Below are positions 52,258-61,909 of a stretch of DNA of 64,000 bases, in pieces (position 1 is the first letter of the stretch; each line of letters starts with the position of its first letter). The position numbers and the translations under genes are program-made. The notes below the pieces were generated by a model. That model ran no database searches. It was not told the origin of the DNA and worked only from the letters and a program-made list of their open reading frames with translations. The stretch covers positions 1,426,001-1,490,000 of the forward strand of contig NZ_JAHHDS010000003.1 in the NCBI RefSeq assembly GCF_019739195.1, in the 5' to 3' direction. The DNA comes from Microcella sp. Its GTDB lineage: Bacteria > Actinomycetota > Actinomycetes > Actinomycetales > Microbacteriaceae.

Positions 52258-52343
52258 TGGTGCGCGAGGGGGGACTTGAACCCCCACGTCCTTACGGACA
52301 CTGGCACCTGAAGCCAGCGCGTCTGCCATTCCGCCACTCGCGC
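52258..52343 (-). tRNA. tRNA-Leu, anticodon CAG, with encoded CCA
   Basis: The minus strand reads GCGCGAGTGGCGGAATGGCA, then an anticodon arm with loop TTCAGGT (anticodon CAG), a long variable arm, T-loop GTTCAAG and 3' acceptor CTCGCGC-A followed by CCA. The 7-base acceptor stem pairs exactly. The long variable arm and CAG identify a class II leucine tRNA. A leucine tRNA beside fhaA fits origin-proximal actinobacterial synteny. Confidence 0.96.
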
Positions 52344-52463
52344 GCGACGGGCCTTCAGGCTCGTCAACTCAGCGAGATTAGCACAGCGCACCCGGGCGGC
52401 TGTGCGGCACCAGCAAGGCCAGCCGACTACCATCAGAAGGTCATCGGCCGAGGGAGGACGCAG

Positions 52464-53174
52464 GTGGGGCTTCTCGACAGCTTCGAGCGCGGCCTTGAGC
52501 GCGCCGTCGGCGGTGCGTTCGCGAAAACGTTCAAGAGCGGTGTGCAGCCGCTCGAGATTGCTGCTGCGCTGCGCCGCGAGCTCGACACGAAGGCGGCCGT
52601 CGTCTCGCGCGACCGCATTCTCGTGCCGAACGAGCTGCACGTGCGACTCGCTCCGCCCGATCACGCGCGCATGACCGACCTCGGCGAGTCGCTCATCGAC
52701 GAGCTCACGCTGCTGCTGCAGAATCACGGCACCGCGCAGGGCTACACCTTTCCGGGCGGCATCAGCATCTCGTTCGAGAGCGACGGCTCGGTCGCCGAAG
52801 GCGTCGTGGCCGTCAGTTCGCAGACCGTCAAAGGCCAGGTCGTGTGGAGCCCCGTGCTCGACATCGGCGGCACACGTCACCCGCTCACCCGCTCACGCAC
52901 GGTGATCGGCCGGGGCAGCGAGGCCGACATCACGCTCGATGACTCGGGCACGAGCCGCAAGCACGTCGAGATTCTGTGGGACGGCGAGCGCGCCCAGGTA
53001 ACCGACCTCGGCAGCACCAACGGAACCCTGCTCAACGGTGAGCCGATCACGCGGGCCGTCTTGCCGCCCGATAGCGTGGTCGAGATCGGGCGCACGCGCA
53101 TCCTGTTCCGAGTGCTCGCCCAGCGCGGCGAAGTGGCCGACCCCCGAAACCGACCACGAGGAGGCGGCCGATGA
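52464..53174 (+). CDS. fhaA: FhaA: DUF3662 and FHA domain protein
   Basis: The 236-residue protein starts at a GTG (VGLLDSFERGLERAVGGAFAKTFKSGVQPLEIAAALRREL), the DUF3662 domain (1-120). A C-terminal FHA domain (about 145-225) has SRTVIGRGSEADITLDDSGTSRKHVEI and TDLGSTNGTLLNGEPI. FHA domains bind phosphothreonine on proteins phosphorylated by PknA/PknB and here likely connect cell-wall lipid II flux to signalling. It is shorter than the mycobacterial FhaA because it lacks the long central linker. AGGGAGG precedes the start. Confidence 0.93.
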   Translation: MGLLDSFERGLERAVGGAFAKTFKSGVQPLEIAAALRRELDTKAAVVSRDRILVPNELHVRLAPPDHARMTDLGESLIDELTLLLQNHGTAQGYTFPGGISISFESDGSVAEGVVAVSSQTVKGQVVWSPVLDIGGTRHPLTRSRTVIGRGSEADITLDDSGTSRKHVEILWDGERAQVTDLGSTNGTLLNGEPITRAVLPPDSVVEIGRTRILFRVLAQRGEVADPRNRPRGGGR

Positions 53175-53680
53175 GCGAGCTCACCCTGCTGCTGCTGCGC
53201 ATCGGGTTTCTCATCCTCATGTGGGCGTTCGTCTTCGCGATCGTCTACGCCTTGCGCTCCGATCTGTTCGGCACGCGCGTGAGACGGATGCCCGCAGCGG
53301 CCTCCCCCGCGGCTACCGCCGCCCCCGCATCTGCCGCTCCTGCTGCCGCCCCTCGTGCCACGAGCTCGCCGCCCGCCGCCGACGGCCCTCCGGCCCGCCG
53401 GCTCGTCATCACCTCGGGCGCGAAAGAAGGCCTCGAGCTCGCCCTCGACGACGACCAGCTCACGATCGGCCGTTCGGCCGACTCGGGTCTCGTCATTCGC
53501 GATGACTACACCTCGACGCACCACGCGCGCCTCATGCTGTGGGACGACGTCTGGATGCTGCAAGACCTCGACTCGACCAACGGCAGCTTCGTCAAGGGCA
53601 AGAAGGTCGGTGCCCCGACCCCCGTGCCCCCCAACACTCCCGTCAGCATCGGCACGACGACGTTCGAGCTGCGACGGTAG
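53171..53680 (+). CDS. fhaB: FhaB (FipA-type) membrane-anchored FHA protein
   Basis: The 169-residue protein has an N-terminal membrane helix (LTLLLLRIGFLILMWAFVFAIVYA), an Ala/Pro-rich linker and an FHA domain (LTIGRSADSGLVIRDDYTSTHHARL, LDSTNGSFVKGKKV). DDYTSTHHA carries a possible phosphoacceptor Thr. It overlaps fhaA by 4 bases. In the mycobacterial counterpart it helps recruit the divisome. Confidence 0.93.
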   Translation: MSELTLLLLRIGFLILMWAFVFAIVYALRSDLFGTRVRRMPAAASPAATAAPASAAPAAAPRATSSPPAADGPPARRLVITSGAKEGLELALDDDQLTIGRSADSGLVIRDDYTSTHHARLMLWDDVWMLQDLDSTNGSFVKGKKVGAPTPVPPNTPVSIGTTTFELRR

Positions 53681-53683
53681 CCC

Positions 53684-54922
53684 ATGACGTCGCTCTCGGC
53701 CGCCGGCTCGCACGTCGGCAAAGTCCGGTCGAACAACCAAGACTCTGGCTATGCCGGCACCCACCTGTTTGTCGTCGCCGACGGCATGGGCGGGCACGCG
53801 GGCGGCGATGTCGCGAGCGCGATCGCGATCCAGTCGATCGCCCACGTCGACCGCCCGTTCGACTCGGTCGATGAGGCCGAGCGCGTTCTGCGATCCGCGC
53901 TGCTCGAGGCCAACGGCGAGCTCGCCGAGGCGGTCTTCCAGCATCCCGAACTCACCGGCATGGGCACGACCGTGAGCGGCGTTGTGCGCGTCGGTGACCG
54001 CCTCGCTCTCGCCCACATCGGCGACAGCCGCATCTACCGCTGGCGCGACGGCGAGTTCACCCAGATCACGAAAGACCACACCTTCGTGCAGCGTCTCGTC
54101 GACAGCGGACGCATCACGGCAGAAGAGGCCGCGGTGCACCCTCGGCGTTCGGTGCTCATGCGCGTGCTCGGCGACGTCGACCTCAACCCCGAGATCGACA
54201 CCGAGATCGTTGAGACGCAATCGGGCGATCGATGGCTGCTGTGCTCTGACGGCCTCAGCGGCTTCGTCTCTGACGAGCGCGTTGCCGAGCTGCTCGTCGA
54301 GCACTCCGACGCGAGCGCGGCGGTCGAGGCTCTCATCGACGAAAGCCTCGACGAGGGCGCGCCCGACAATGTCACCGTCGTGATCGTCGACATCGACGAG
54401 ACCCCGACGAGCTCGGCGCCGCAGCCCGTCATGGTCGGGGCCGCCGCCCAGCCGCTCACCTACGCGGCCAAGTCGCCCAAGCGCAGCGTGCGGCTTCCGG
54501 CCCTGCTGCTGCACCCGCTCAAGGCCGCGACGATTCCCGAAGACGAGCACTTCGAGCCCGAATCTGAAGAGTTCTTGCGCGAGCTCATCGCCGAAGACGC
54601 TCGACGCAAGGTTCGCCGCCGCATCACCTGGTCGATCGGCCTCGTGCTCGTCGCCGCTCTCGTCATCGGCGCCCTCGTCGCCGGATACCAGTGGACGCAG
54701 TCGCGCTTCTTCGTCGGCGTCTCCGACGGTCAGGTCGCAGTCTTCCAGGGCGTTCAGCAGGGCATCGGGCCGTTCCCCCTCTCGAGCGTCTACCTCGAGA
54801 GCGGCATCGATGTCGACGAGCTCTCGCCCTTCACGCGTCAACGGGTCGAGGCGACCATCAACGCCGACGATCTGCCCGACGCCCTCTCGATCATCGAACG
54901 GCTGCGCGATGAGCTCGACTGA
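53684..54922 (+). CDS. pstP: PP2C-family Ser/Thr protein phosphatase PstP
   Basis: The 412-residue protein has the metal-dependent phosphatase core (1-240): RSNNQDSGYAG, VADGMGGHAGGDVAS, GTTVSGVV, HIGDSRIYR, LLCSDGLSG and DNVTVVIVDI, which supply the Asp ligands of the two or three Mn/Mg ions. A linker, one membrane helix (about 313-332; WSIGLVLVAALVIGALVAG) and an extracytoplasmic tail follow. It counteracts the PknA/PknB kinases encoded downstream. Confidence 0.95.
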   Translation: MTSLSAAGSHVGKVRSNNQDSGYAGTHLFVVADGMGGHAGGDVASAIAIQSIAHVDRPFDSVDEAERVLRSALLEANGELAEAVFQHPELTGMGTTVSGVVRVGDRLALAHIGDSRIYRWRDGEFTQITKDHTFVQRLVDSGRITAEEAAVHPRRSVLMRVLGDVDLNPEIDTEIVETQSGDRWLLCSDGLSGFVSDERVAELLVEHSDASAAVEALIDESLDEGAPDNVTVVIVDIDETPTSSAPQPVMVGAAAQPLTYAAKSPKRSVRLPALLLHPLKAATIPEDEHFEPESEEFLRELIAEDARRKVRRRITWSIGLVLVAALVIGALVAGYQWTQSRFFVGVSDGQVAVFQGVQQGIGPFPLSSVYLESGIDVDELSPFTRQRVEATINADDLPDALSIIERLRDELD

Positions 54923-56330
54923 TGCCGCCGGCCCCGCGGTCGACGTCGCTGCACCGCGCGTGACGGTCACGGAAGCCATCACCATCAAGCTGCGCACCCC
55001 GGCCAAGCTGCGCAACCTCGAGCTGCTGCTGCTGCTCGTCGCTATCGGCATCACGGGAGCGGCTGTCGCTCTCGTGCAACTCGGCGCGATCGGCGAGCTC
55101 GATCTCACGATCATCGGCTACGGCGCCGGTCTCGGGATGCTCGCTCTCGGCATGCACGTCGTGCTGCGCATCACGGCCCCCGACGCCGACCCGTTCATCT
55201 TGCCGATCATCGTGACACTCAACGGCCTCGGTGTCGCCATGATCTACCGGCTCGACCTGGCCGAGGGCTACGTGGGCTGGGAGATGGCCGGCGTGCGGCA
55301 GATGGTCTGGACGGCGATCGCGATGGTCATCGCTCTTGCCGTGCTGCTCATCGTGCGCAACCACCGCATGCTCGCGCGCTACCGCTATGTGGCCATGCTC
55401 GCCGGCATCGCGCTGCTACTGCTGCCGATGCTTCCGGGTATCGGGCAGACCATCAACGGTGCCCGTCTCTGGATTCAGGTCGGGCCGTTCTCGTTCCAGC
55501 CGGGCGAGATCGGCAAGATCGCTCTGGCCGTGTTCTTCGCGGGCTATCTCATGACCGCTCGTGAGTCGCTCTCGATGGTCGGGCGCACCGTGCTCGGTAT
55601 TCGTCTGCCGCGCGGCCGCGATCTCGGGCCCATTCTCGTCGTGTGGGTGGCCGCGATGGCGGTGCTCGTCTTCCAGCGCGACCTCGGCACCTCGCTGCTC
55701 TACTTCGGGCTCTTCCTCGTCATGATCTACGTCGCCACCGGCCGACTCAGTTGGGTGCTGCTCGGGCTCACGCTCTTCTTGGGCGGCGCGCTCATCGCCG
55801 CGCAGACCCTCGGCTACGTCAATGGTCGTTTCGCCGCATGGCTCGGTGCGTTCGAGCAAGAGAATTACGACGCGATCGGCGGCAGCTTCCAGCTCGTGCA
55901 GGGCATGTTTGGGCTCGCCGACGGCGGCCTCATTGGCACCGGGCTCGGGCAAGGCCGCCCCGACATCGTGCCACTCGCCGAGAGCGACTTTATTGTCGCG
56001 AGCCTCGGCGAAGAACTCGGTCTCGTCGGGCTCTTCGCGATCCTCGGCCTCTACCTGCTCTTCGTCGCCCGAGGGTTCCGTATCGGGTTCAACGGCACCG
56101 ACGACTTCGGGCGACTGCTCGCGGTCGGGCTCGCCTTCGTCGTCGCGCTGCAGGTCTTCATCGTCATCGGCGGTGTGACGCGGGTGATTCCGCTCACGGG
56201 CCTCACGACTCCCTTCTTGGCGGCAGGCGGCTCGGCGCTCGTCGCCAACTGGATCATCGCCGCGCTGCTGCTGCGGCTCAGCGACACAGTGCGGCACCAG
56301 CCCCGACTGGTGGTGACCGACGATGAATAA
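54909..56330 (+). CDS. rodA: Peptidoglycan glycosyltransferase RodA (FtsW/RodA/SpoVE family)
   Basis: The 473-residue protein has about 12 membrane segments and the SEDS motifs INGARLWIQVGPFSFQPGEIGKI, ESDFIVASLGEELGL and GLTTPFLAAGGSALVANW. It polymerises lipid II during cell elongation together with the transpeptidase encoded next. The ATG at 54909 overlaps pstP by 14 bases; a short N-terminal extension precedes the first helix. Confidence 0.94.
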   Translation: MSSTDAAGPAVDVAAPRVTVTEAITIKLRTPAKLRNLELLLLLVAIGITGAAVALVQLGAIGELDLTIIGYGAGLGMLALGMHVVLRITAPDADPFILPIIVTLNGLGVAMIYRLDLAEGYVGWEMAGVRQMVWTAIAMVIALAVLLIVRNHRMLARYRYVAMLAGIALLLLPMLPGIGQTINGARLWIQVGPFSFQPGEIGKIALAVFFAGYLMTARESLSMVGRTVLGIRLPRGRDLGPILVVWVAAMAVLVFQRDLGTSLLYFGLFLVMIYVATGRLSWVLLGLTLFLGGALIAAQTLGYVNGRFAAWLGAFEQENYDAIGGSFQLVQGMFGLADGGLIGTGLGQGRPDIVPLAESDFIVASLGEELGLVGLFAILGLYLLFVARGFRIGFNGTDDFGRLLAVGLAFVVALQVFIVIGGVTRVIPLTGLTTPFLAAGGSALVANWIIAALLLRLSDTVRHQPRLVVTDDE

Positions 56331-57777
56331 AGAGCTTCGGCGCATCAGCATCGTGACGCTCGCGATGTTCCTCGCCCTGTTCGTCTCGACGAGCGTGATC
56401 CAGGTCTTCGCGGTCGACGAGCTGCGGGCCGACCCGCGCAATGTGCGAACGCTGTATGCGAGCTACTCGGCCGAACGCGGGCCCATTCTGGTCGACGGGC
56501 AGCCGATCGCCGAGTCGGTCGCCGTCGAGTCGGTGTTCGAGTTCTTGCGGGTCTACCCCGAGCCCGAGCTCTACGCTCCGGTCACCGGCTACTTCACTCT
56601 CAATCAGGGCAACACGGGCGTCGAGGGCGCCTTCAACGACTTTCTCACGGGCACCGCCAACGAGCAGTTTCTCGACCAGCTCGGCGCGCTCGTCACCGGC
56701 CAGCGCCCGCAGGGCGCCGCGGTGCAGGTGACCATTGACCCGGTGGTGCAGCAGGCGGCAGTGGACGCGATGGGTGACCTGAAGGGCGCCATCATCGCGA
56801 TTGAGCCCGCCACCGGCCGCATTCTCGCCATGGTGTCGACGCCGAGCTTCGACCCGAACCGGCTGTCGTCCCACAGCACAAGCAGCGTGCTCGAGGCCTA
56901 TGACCAGTTGCTGGCCGACCCGAACGATCCCCTCGTGAACCGCACGATCGCGGGCGACCTTTACTTTCCGGGCTCGACCTTCAAGCTGCTGGTCGCCGCG
57001 GCCGCGATCGACTCGGGTCAGTTCACCTCGACCGATGTCTTCGCCAACCCGCCCCAGCTGCAGCTTCCGTTGAGCACGCGGGTGATCACCAACTCGGGCG
57101 GCAGCACGTGCGGCGGCACCGAGACCGTCTCGATCGAGACGGCTCTGCGACTCAGCTGCAACATCCCCTTCGCCGAGCTCGGGCTCGCGCTCGGTCAAGA
57201 GACCATCGACGACTACGCGACGGCGTTCGGATTCGGCACGCAGTTCGAGGTGCCCATGACCGCCACGGCGTCGACCTACCCACAAGACATGGATGACGCG
57301 CAGCTCATGCTCTCGTCGTTCGGCCAGTTCGACACGCGGGTCACCCCGCTGCAGATGGCGCTCGTGAGCGCCGCGATCGCCAATGGGGGAAACCTGATGC
57401 AGCCCACTCTGCTCGACCGCATCATCGCGCCCGACCTCTCGATCGTGCAGCAGCCCGACCCGGTGCTCGTGAGCCAGCCCATCACGCGCACCACTGCGGA
57501 GACGATGACGCGAATGATGGTCGACGGAGTCTCGAACGGCGTCGCCTCTAATGCCAGAATAGAAGGCGTCGCCGTCGCGGGTAAGACGGGCACCGCCGAG
57601 AACGGCGGAGACCGCCCCTACACGCTGTGGTTCACCGGATTCGCTCCGGCCGAGAACCCTCAGGTGGCGATCGCGGTCGTCGTGGAAGACGGCGGAGGGC
57701 GCGGTCAAGACGGGTCAGGAAACCAGATCGCGGCACCGATCGCGAAGAGAGTGCTTGAGGCGGTGCTGAGCAGATGA
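56323..57777 (+). CDS. pbpA: Penicillin-binding protein 2 (transpeptidase PbpA)
   Basis: The 484-residue class B PBP has an N-terminal membrane anchor (SIVTLAMFLALFVSTSVI), a dimerisation-like domain, and the transpeptidase domain with S218-T-F-K221 (FPGSTFKLL), S278-C-N280 (RLSCNIPF) and K421-T-G423 (AGKTGTAEN). It cross-links peptidoglycan and partners RodA. It overlaps both neighbours by 4-8 bases. Confidence 0.95.
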   Translation: MNKELRRISIVTLAMFLALFVSTSVIQVFAVDELRADPRNVRTLYASYSAERGPILVDGQPIAESVAVESVFEFLRVYPEPELYAPVTGYFTLNQGNTGVEGAFNDFLTGTANEQFLDQLGALVTGQRPQGAAVQVTIDPVVQQAAVDAMGDLKGAIIAIEPATGRILAMVSTPSFDPNRLSSHSTSSVLEAYDQLLADPNDPLVNRTIAGDLYFPGSTFKLLVAAAAIDSGQFTSTDVFANPPQLQLPLSTRVITNSGGSTCGGTETVSIETALRLSCNIPFAELGLALGQETIDDYATAFGFGTQFEVPMTATASTYPQDMDDAQLMLSSFGQFDTRVTPLQMALVSAAIANGGNLMQPTLLDRIIAPDLSIVQQPDPVLVSQPITRTTAETMTRMMVDGVSNGVASNARIEGVAVAGKTGTAENGGDRPYTLWFTGFAPAENPQVAIAVVVEDGGGRGQDGSGNQIAAPIAKRVLEAVLSR

Positions 57778-59432
57778 GACCCACGAGCGGTGTGACCTTC
57801 GGCGGGCGCTACCAGTTGCTCTCGCGCGTCGCGATCGGCGGCATGGGCGAAGTCTGGCAGGCGACCGATCTCGTCATCGGGCGCACGGTCGCGATCAAGA
57901 TCTTGAAAGAGGAGTACCTCGGCGACCCCGGGTTCCTCGAGCGCTTCCGCGCCGAGGCACGGCACGCCGCGCTCGTGAACCACGAGGGCATCGCCAACGT
58001 CTACGACTACGGCGAAGAAGAGGGCAGCGCCTTTCTCGTCATGGAGCTCGTGCCGGGCGAGGCGCTCTCGACGATTCTCGAGCGCGAGCGCGTGCTGCCC
58101 GCCGATCAGGTGCTCGATATTGTCGCGCAAACGGCCTCGGCTCTTCACGCCGCGCACCAGGCCGGTCTCGTACACCGCGACATCAAGCCGGGCAACCTGC
58201 TGATCACGCCCGACCGCAGGGTGAAGATCACCGACTTCGGCATCGCGCGCATCGCCGACCAGGTGCCCCTCACCGCGACCGGCCAGGTCATGGGAACGGT
58301 GCAGTACCTGTCGCCCGAGCAGGCGAGCGGGCATCCCGCATCGCCCTCGACAGACGTCTACTCGCTCGGCATCGTCGCCTACGAGGCCCTCGCCGGTCGC
58401 CGCCCGTTCACGGGCGAGTCGCAAGTCGCCATCGCCATGGCGCAGATCAACGAGCCACCGCCCGAGCTGCCGATCACAGTCGCCGAGCCCGTGCGCAACC
58501 TGGTGTTCGCGGCGATCGCCAAGAAGCCCGCCGGACGCCCCGCCTCGGCGCAGCTCTTCGCTCGCGCCGCCGAGGCCCTGCGCCGGGGCGACGTTGGCGC
58601 CGCTGCCGCGATCGTTCCTGCGGTCGCCTCGGGCGCCGATGCAACCGCGGCCACGCGGGTCATGCAGCCTGCGGCCAACGACGAGACGACGCGCGTTCTG
58701 CCGAGCATGGGCGAGACGCCGACGACGCCCACCGAGACGCAACGCAGCCCCTGGACCTGGCCGCTTGTCGCTCTCATCGGCATTCTCATCGTGCTGCTCG
58801 TCGGCGCACTCATCGCTGTGTTCGCGCAGCCGAGCCCGCCCGAACCGGAGCCGAGCGATACCCCGTCGGCCGAGCCGACGGAGACCGATACGCCCTCGCC
58901 GACGCCGACCATCGACACCGTGCTCATCGTCGAAGACGAGTGGCTCGGTCTCACCCGCGCGGCGATCGACGCGAAGATCGCCGACCTCGGGCTGCGGCTC
59001 GACCCCGTCGAAGGCAACATCGCACCGTCGACGGCGCAACAGGGGCTCTCGTACCAGATCAATCCGCGCAGCGGGGTCGTGCAGGCGAACGCCGTCATCA
59101 CAGTGTTCTTCTACACCAACATTCCGACACCACCGCAACCCGCAAATCTGGCGATCGACCCCGGCTCGGGGCCGTACGTGGGCGGCAGTGAGGTCGTCTT
59201 GAACTGGCCGACCTACAACGAGTGCCCCGCGGGCTTCTCGCTCACCGGCTACAACTTCACGATCGTCGGCGGCACGCCTGCGCAGTCGAACCCGCTGCCG
59301 GCGTCCGCCACGAGTTTGACCGTGACGCTCGCGGCCAGCGGTCAACTGCGGGTGACTTACATCGCCCTGTGCGACTCGCTTCAGTCGCAGCGATCGAACG
59401 AGCTCGCCGTCACGATCGATCCAGCACCGTAG
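57774..59432 (+). CDS. pknA: Ser/Thr protein kinase (PknA-type) with extracellular PASTA-like and FN3-like region
   Basis: The 552-residue kinase has the ATP site (SRVAIGGMGEVWQA), K42, HRD at D136 (VHRDIKPGNLLIT) and DFG at D154. A Thr-rich linker, one membrane helix (330-351) and an extracellular part follow. The latter holds a PASTA-like segment (about 383-446) and then a beta-rich region (about 455-545; GYNFTIVGGTPAQSNPLPASATSLTVTLAAS) that looks like fibronectin III. Mycobacterial PknA has no such extracellular domain, so the ectodomain is a lineage feature. It overlaps pbpA by 4 bases. Confidence 0.92.
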   Translation: MRPTSGVTFGGRYQLLSRVAIGGMGEVWQATDLVIGRTVAIKILKEEYLGDPGFLERFRAEARHAALVNHEGIANVYDYGEEEGSAFLVMELVPGEALSTILERERVLPADQVLDIVAQTASALHAAHQAGLVHRDIKPGNLLITPDRRVKITDFGIARIADQVPLTATGQVMGTVQYLSPEQASGHPASPSTDVYSLGIVAYEALAGRRPFTGESQVAIAMAQINEPPPELPITVAEPVRNLVFAAIAKKPAGRPASAQLFARAAEALRRGDVGAAAAIVPAVASGADATAATRVMQPAANDETTRVLPSMGETPTTPTETQRSPWTWPLVALIGILIVLLVGALIAVFAQPSPPEPEPSDTPSAEPTETDTPSPTPTIDTVLIVEDEWLGLTRAAIDAKIADLGLRLDPVEGNIAPSTAQQGLSYQINPRSGVVQANAVITVFFYTNIPTPPQPANLAIDPGSGPYVGGSEVVLNWPTYNECPAGFSLTGYNFTIVGGTPAQSNPLPASATSLTVTLAASGQLRVTYIALCDSLQSQRSNELAVTIDPAP

Positions 59433-59515
59433 CCAACCGGCCTGCAGAGTCGAGCACCACTCGACGGCCTAGACTGGGCTGAGTACCGCAGCAGCACGAC
59501 GAGAGCCGAGGGGCG

Positions 59516-61240
59516 ATGGACGAGGTCGCACAGACCGCACGCGTGATCGCGGGGCGCTATGAGGTCGGCCCGCTCATCGGGCGCGGCGGCATGTCTGACG
59601 TGCACGTCGCCACCGACGCCAAGCTCGGGCGGCGCGTGGCCATCAAGCTGCTCAAGTCGAGTCTCGCCAACGATCCGGTGTTCCGCACGCGGTTCCGTCA
59701 CGAGGCGCAGGCCGCGGCGCGCATGGCGCACCCCACGATCGTTCGGGTCTACGACGCCGGCGAAGAGATCGTGCGCGATGCCGCGGGTGCCGAGTCGGTC
59801 GTGCCCTTCATCGTCATGGAGCACGTCGAGGGCCGCCTGCTGCGCGAGCTCATCGACGAAGGACCGATGCCGGTGGCCGAGGCCGCCCGCATCGCCGAGC
59901 AGATTCTGACCGCGCTCGAGTACTCGCACCGCGCAGGTGTCGTGCACCGCGACATCAAGCCCGGCAACGTCATGGTGACGGCGACCGGCCAGGTCAAGGT
60001 CATGGATTTCGGCATCGCCCGAGCCATCTCCGATTCGGCCGCGACGGTCGCGCAGACCAGCTCGATTCTCGGCACGGCGCAGTACTTCTCGCCGGAGCAG
60101 GCGAAGGGCGAGGCTGTGGATGCTCGCACCGACCTCTACGCAACGGGCGTGGTGCTCTTCGAGATGCTCACGGGTCGCCCGCTCTTTCAGGCCGAGTCGG
60201 CCGTCGCCGTGGCGTACCAGCACGTCAGTGAGGTGCCCGCGGCTCCGAGCTCCATCGCTCCGCAGGTGCCGGTCGCACTCGACGCCGTCGTTCTGCACGC
60301 CCTCGCCAAAGACCGGTTCGCCCGCTTCCAAACCGCGAGCGAGTTTCGCGCCGACCTCACTGCGGCCGCGGCAGGCCAAGCGCTACCGGTACGGCCCGAG
60401 ACCGGCTCCGACTTCACGTCGACCCTCTTCGGCATCGACCCCGCGGCAACAACCGACACTGAAGCGGCCATGCGCCAGCTCAGCGTCGATGATGACGAAG
60501 AGCGCCGCAGCCGCACACAGTCGAGGCCGCCCGTCGCGTGGATCTGGGCGGGCATCGTCGTCATGGCCGCCGTCGTGGCCGCTGTGCTGTTCTGGGCGTT
60601 CACGCTCGAGCGCACTCCGCTCGTCGGCTCCGTCGCCGTAGAGGTTCCCGACGTCGTGGGCCTCGCCTACGAGGAGGGCGGCCAGATTCTTCTCGACGCC
60701 GAGCTTCAGCCGCAGCCGACGACGATCACCGACCCTGATGTGCCCGAGGGCCAGATCATCAGCACCGACCCTGGTGCAGGCATCACGGTCTCGCCCGGGC
60801 AGGTCATCGAGGTGCTCGTCTCGTCCGGCCCCGAGCGCATCGAGGTGCCGAGCATCGCCCTGCTCACTCTCGCCGAGGCGCAGGCGGCGCTCGAGGCCCG
60901 AGGGCTCGTGCTCGGCACGGTCTCGGCCGAGAACTCGTCCTCAGTCGCGAAAGACGTCGTCATCCGCTCCGACCCCGAGTCAGGGGCTGAGCTGCGCGAG
61001 GGCGACACAGTCAACGTCGTGGTGTCGACGGGCCTCGTGCGGGTGCCCGATGTGCGCACGCTTCAGATCGGCGAGGCCTCAGCGCAGCTCACCGCACTCG
61101 GGCTGACCGTGTCGGTGCAGGGCGATGACAGTTGCACGGGCCAGACGGTGACGGCGCAGTCGCTCGCACCTGGAGACCGACCGCAAGGCTCGGCCGTCAC
61201 GCTGCGTTACTGCAGCGGCCAGCCGGGCGACGGAGACTAG
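59516..61240 (+). CDS. pknB: Ser/Thr protein kinase PknB with three PASTA domains
   Basis: The 574-residue kinase has K44, HRD D146 (VHRDIKPGNVMVT), DFG D164 and an activation loop (DSAATVAQTSSILGTAQYFSPEQA) with the two regulatory Thr at 177 and 181, matching mycobacterial PknB. A membrane helix (341-362) leads to three PASTA domains (about 374-438, 441-505 and 507-566), which bind muropeptides or lipid II. The third has a Cys pair (DDSCTGQ, RYCSGQ). GAGGGGCG precedes the ATG at 59516. It regulates growth and division. Confidence 0.95.
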   Translation: MDEVAQTARVIAGRYEVGPLIGRGGMSDVHVATDAKLGRRVAIKLLKSSLANDPVFRTRFRHEAQAAARMAHPTIVRVYDAGEEIVRDAAGAESVVPFIVMEHVEGRLLRELIDEGPMPVAEAARIAEQILTALEYSHRAGVVHRDIKPGNVMVTATGQVKVMDFGIARAISDSAATVAQTSSILGTAQYFSPEQAKGEAVDARTDLYATGVVLFEMLTGRPLFQAESAVAVAYQHVSEVPAAPSSIAPQVPVALDAVVLHALAKDRFARFQTASEFRADLTAAAAGQALPVRPETGSDFTSTLFGIDPAATTDTEAAMRQLSVDDDEERRSRTQSRPPVAWIWAGIVVMAAVVAAVLFWAFTLERTPLVGSVAVEVPDVVGLAYEEGGQILLDAELQPQPTTITDPDVPEGQIISTDPGAGITVSPGQVIEVLVSSGPERIEVPSIALLTLAEAQAALEARGLVLGTVSAENSSSVAKDVVIRSDPESGAELREGDTVNVVVSTGLVRVPDVRTLQIGEASAQLTALGLTVSVQGDDSCTGQTVTAQSLAPGDRPQGSAVTLRYCSGQPGDGD

Positions 61241-61259
61241 ACCTCGTTCGAGTCGCGCG

Positions 61260-61904
61260 TCAGGCGTGCGGCGTGAGCGCAACGAGCGGGCTGAGCCCGT
61301 TCGCCGTCTCGCGCGCGCTGGGCAGACCAGCTTCGGCAAGCCAGTTGCCGAGCATGCGGTAGCCGCCCTCGGTCAGCACCGATTCGGGGTGGAACTGCAC
61401 GCCGTGCACCCGAGCTTCGCGGTGCCGCACGCCCATGATGACGCCGCCCTCGGTGCGCGCCGTGACGATCAGCTCATCTGGTACCGTACCGTCGACGATC
61501 GCCAGGCTGTGGTACCTCGTGGCACGAAACGGCTGCGGCACCCCGTCGAAGAAGTCGCTCGCGTCGTGCTCGATCATCGAGGTCTTGCCGTGCATGAGCT
61601 CGTCGGCGTGCGTCACGGTGGCTCCGAGAGCTTCGGCGATCGCCTGATGCCCCAAGCACACCCCGAGCAGCGGAGTGTCGTTTCGCATCGTCGCATGAAC
61701 GACATCGATCGAGATGCCGGCCGAAGCGGGGTTTCCCGGACCAGGCGAGATGAGCACGGCGTCGTAGTCGGCGATGAGTCGCTCGACCCCGCCGGGCTCG
61801 ACAATGTCGTTGCGCACGACCGTCGTCTCAGCGCCGAGCTGCTGCAGATATCCGTCGAGCGTGTAGACGAAGCTGTCGTAGTTGTCGATGACGAGAACGC
61901 GCAC
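61260..61904 (-). CDS. trpG: Glutamine amidotransferase, anthranilate/aminodeoxychorismate synthase component II
   Basis: The 214-residue class I amidotransferase has the nucleophile C83 (GVCLGHQAIAEAL), and the His/Glu pair in VQFHPESVLTEGG. The start (VRVLVIDNYDSFVYTLDGYLQQLGA) is typical. It supplies ammonia for anthranilate or 4-amino-4-deoxychorismate synthesis. The adjacent location to pknB on the opposite strand matches conserved actinobacterial order, where it is named trpG or pabA. The GTG at 61904 is chosen over 61913 because GGAGGAG lies 8 bases before it. Confidence 0.92.
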   Translation of the reverse strand: MRVLVIDNYDSFVYTLDGYLQQLGAETTVVRNDIVEPGGVERLIADYDAVLISPGPGNPASAGISIDVVHATMRNDTPLLGVCLGHQAIAEALGATVTHADELMHGKTSMIEHDASDFFDGVPQPFRATRYHSLAIVDGTVPDELIVTARTEGGVIMGVRHREARVHGVQFHPESVLTEGGYRMLGNWLAEAGLPSARETANGLSPLVALTPHA

Positions 61905-61909
61905 TGACG

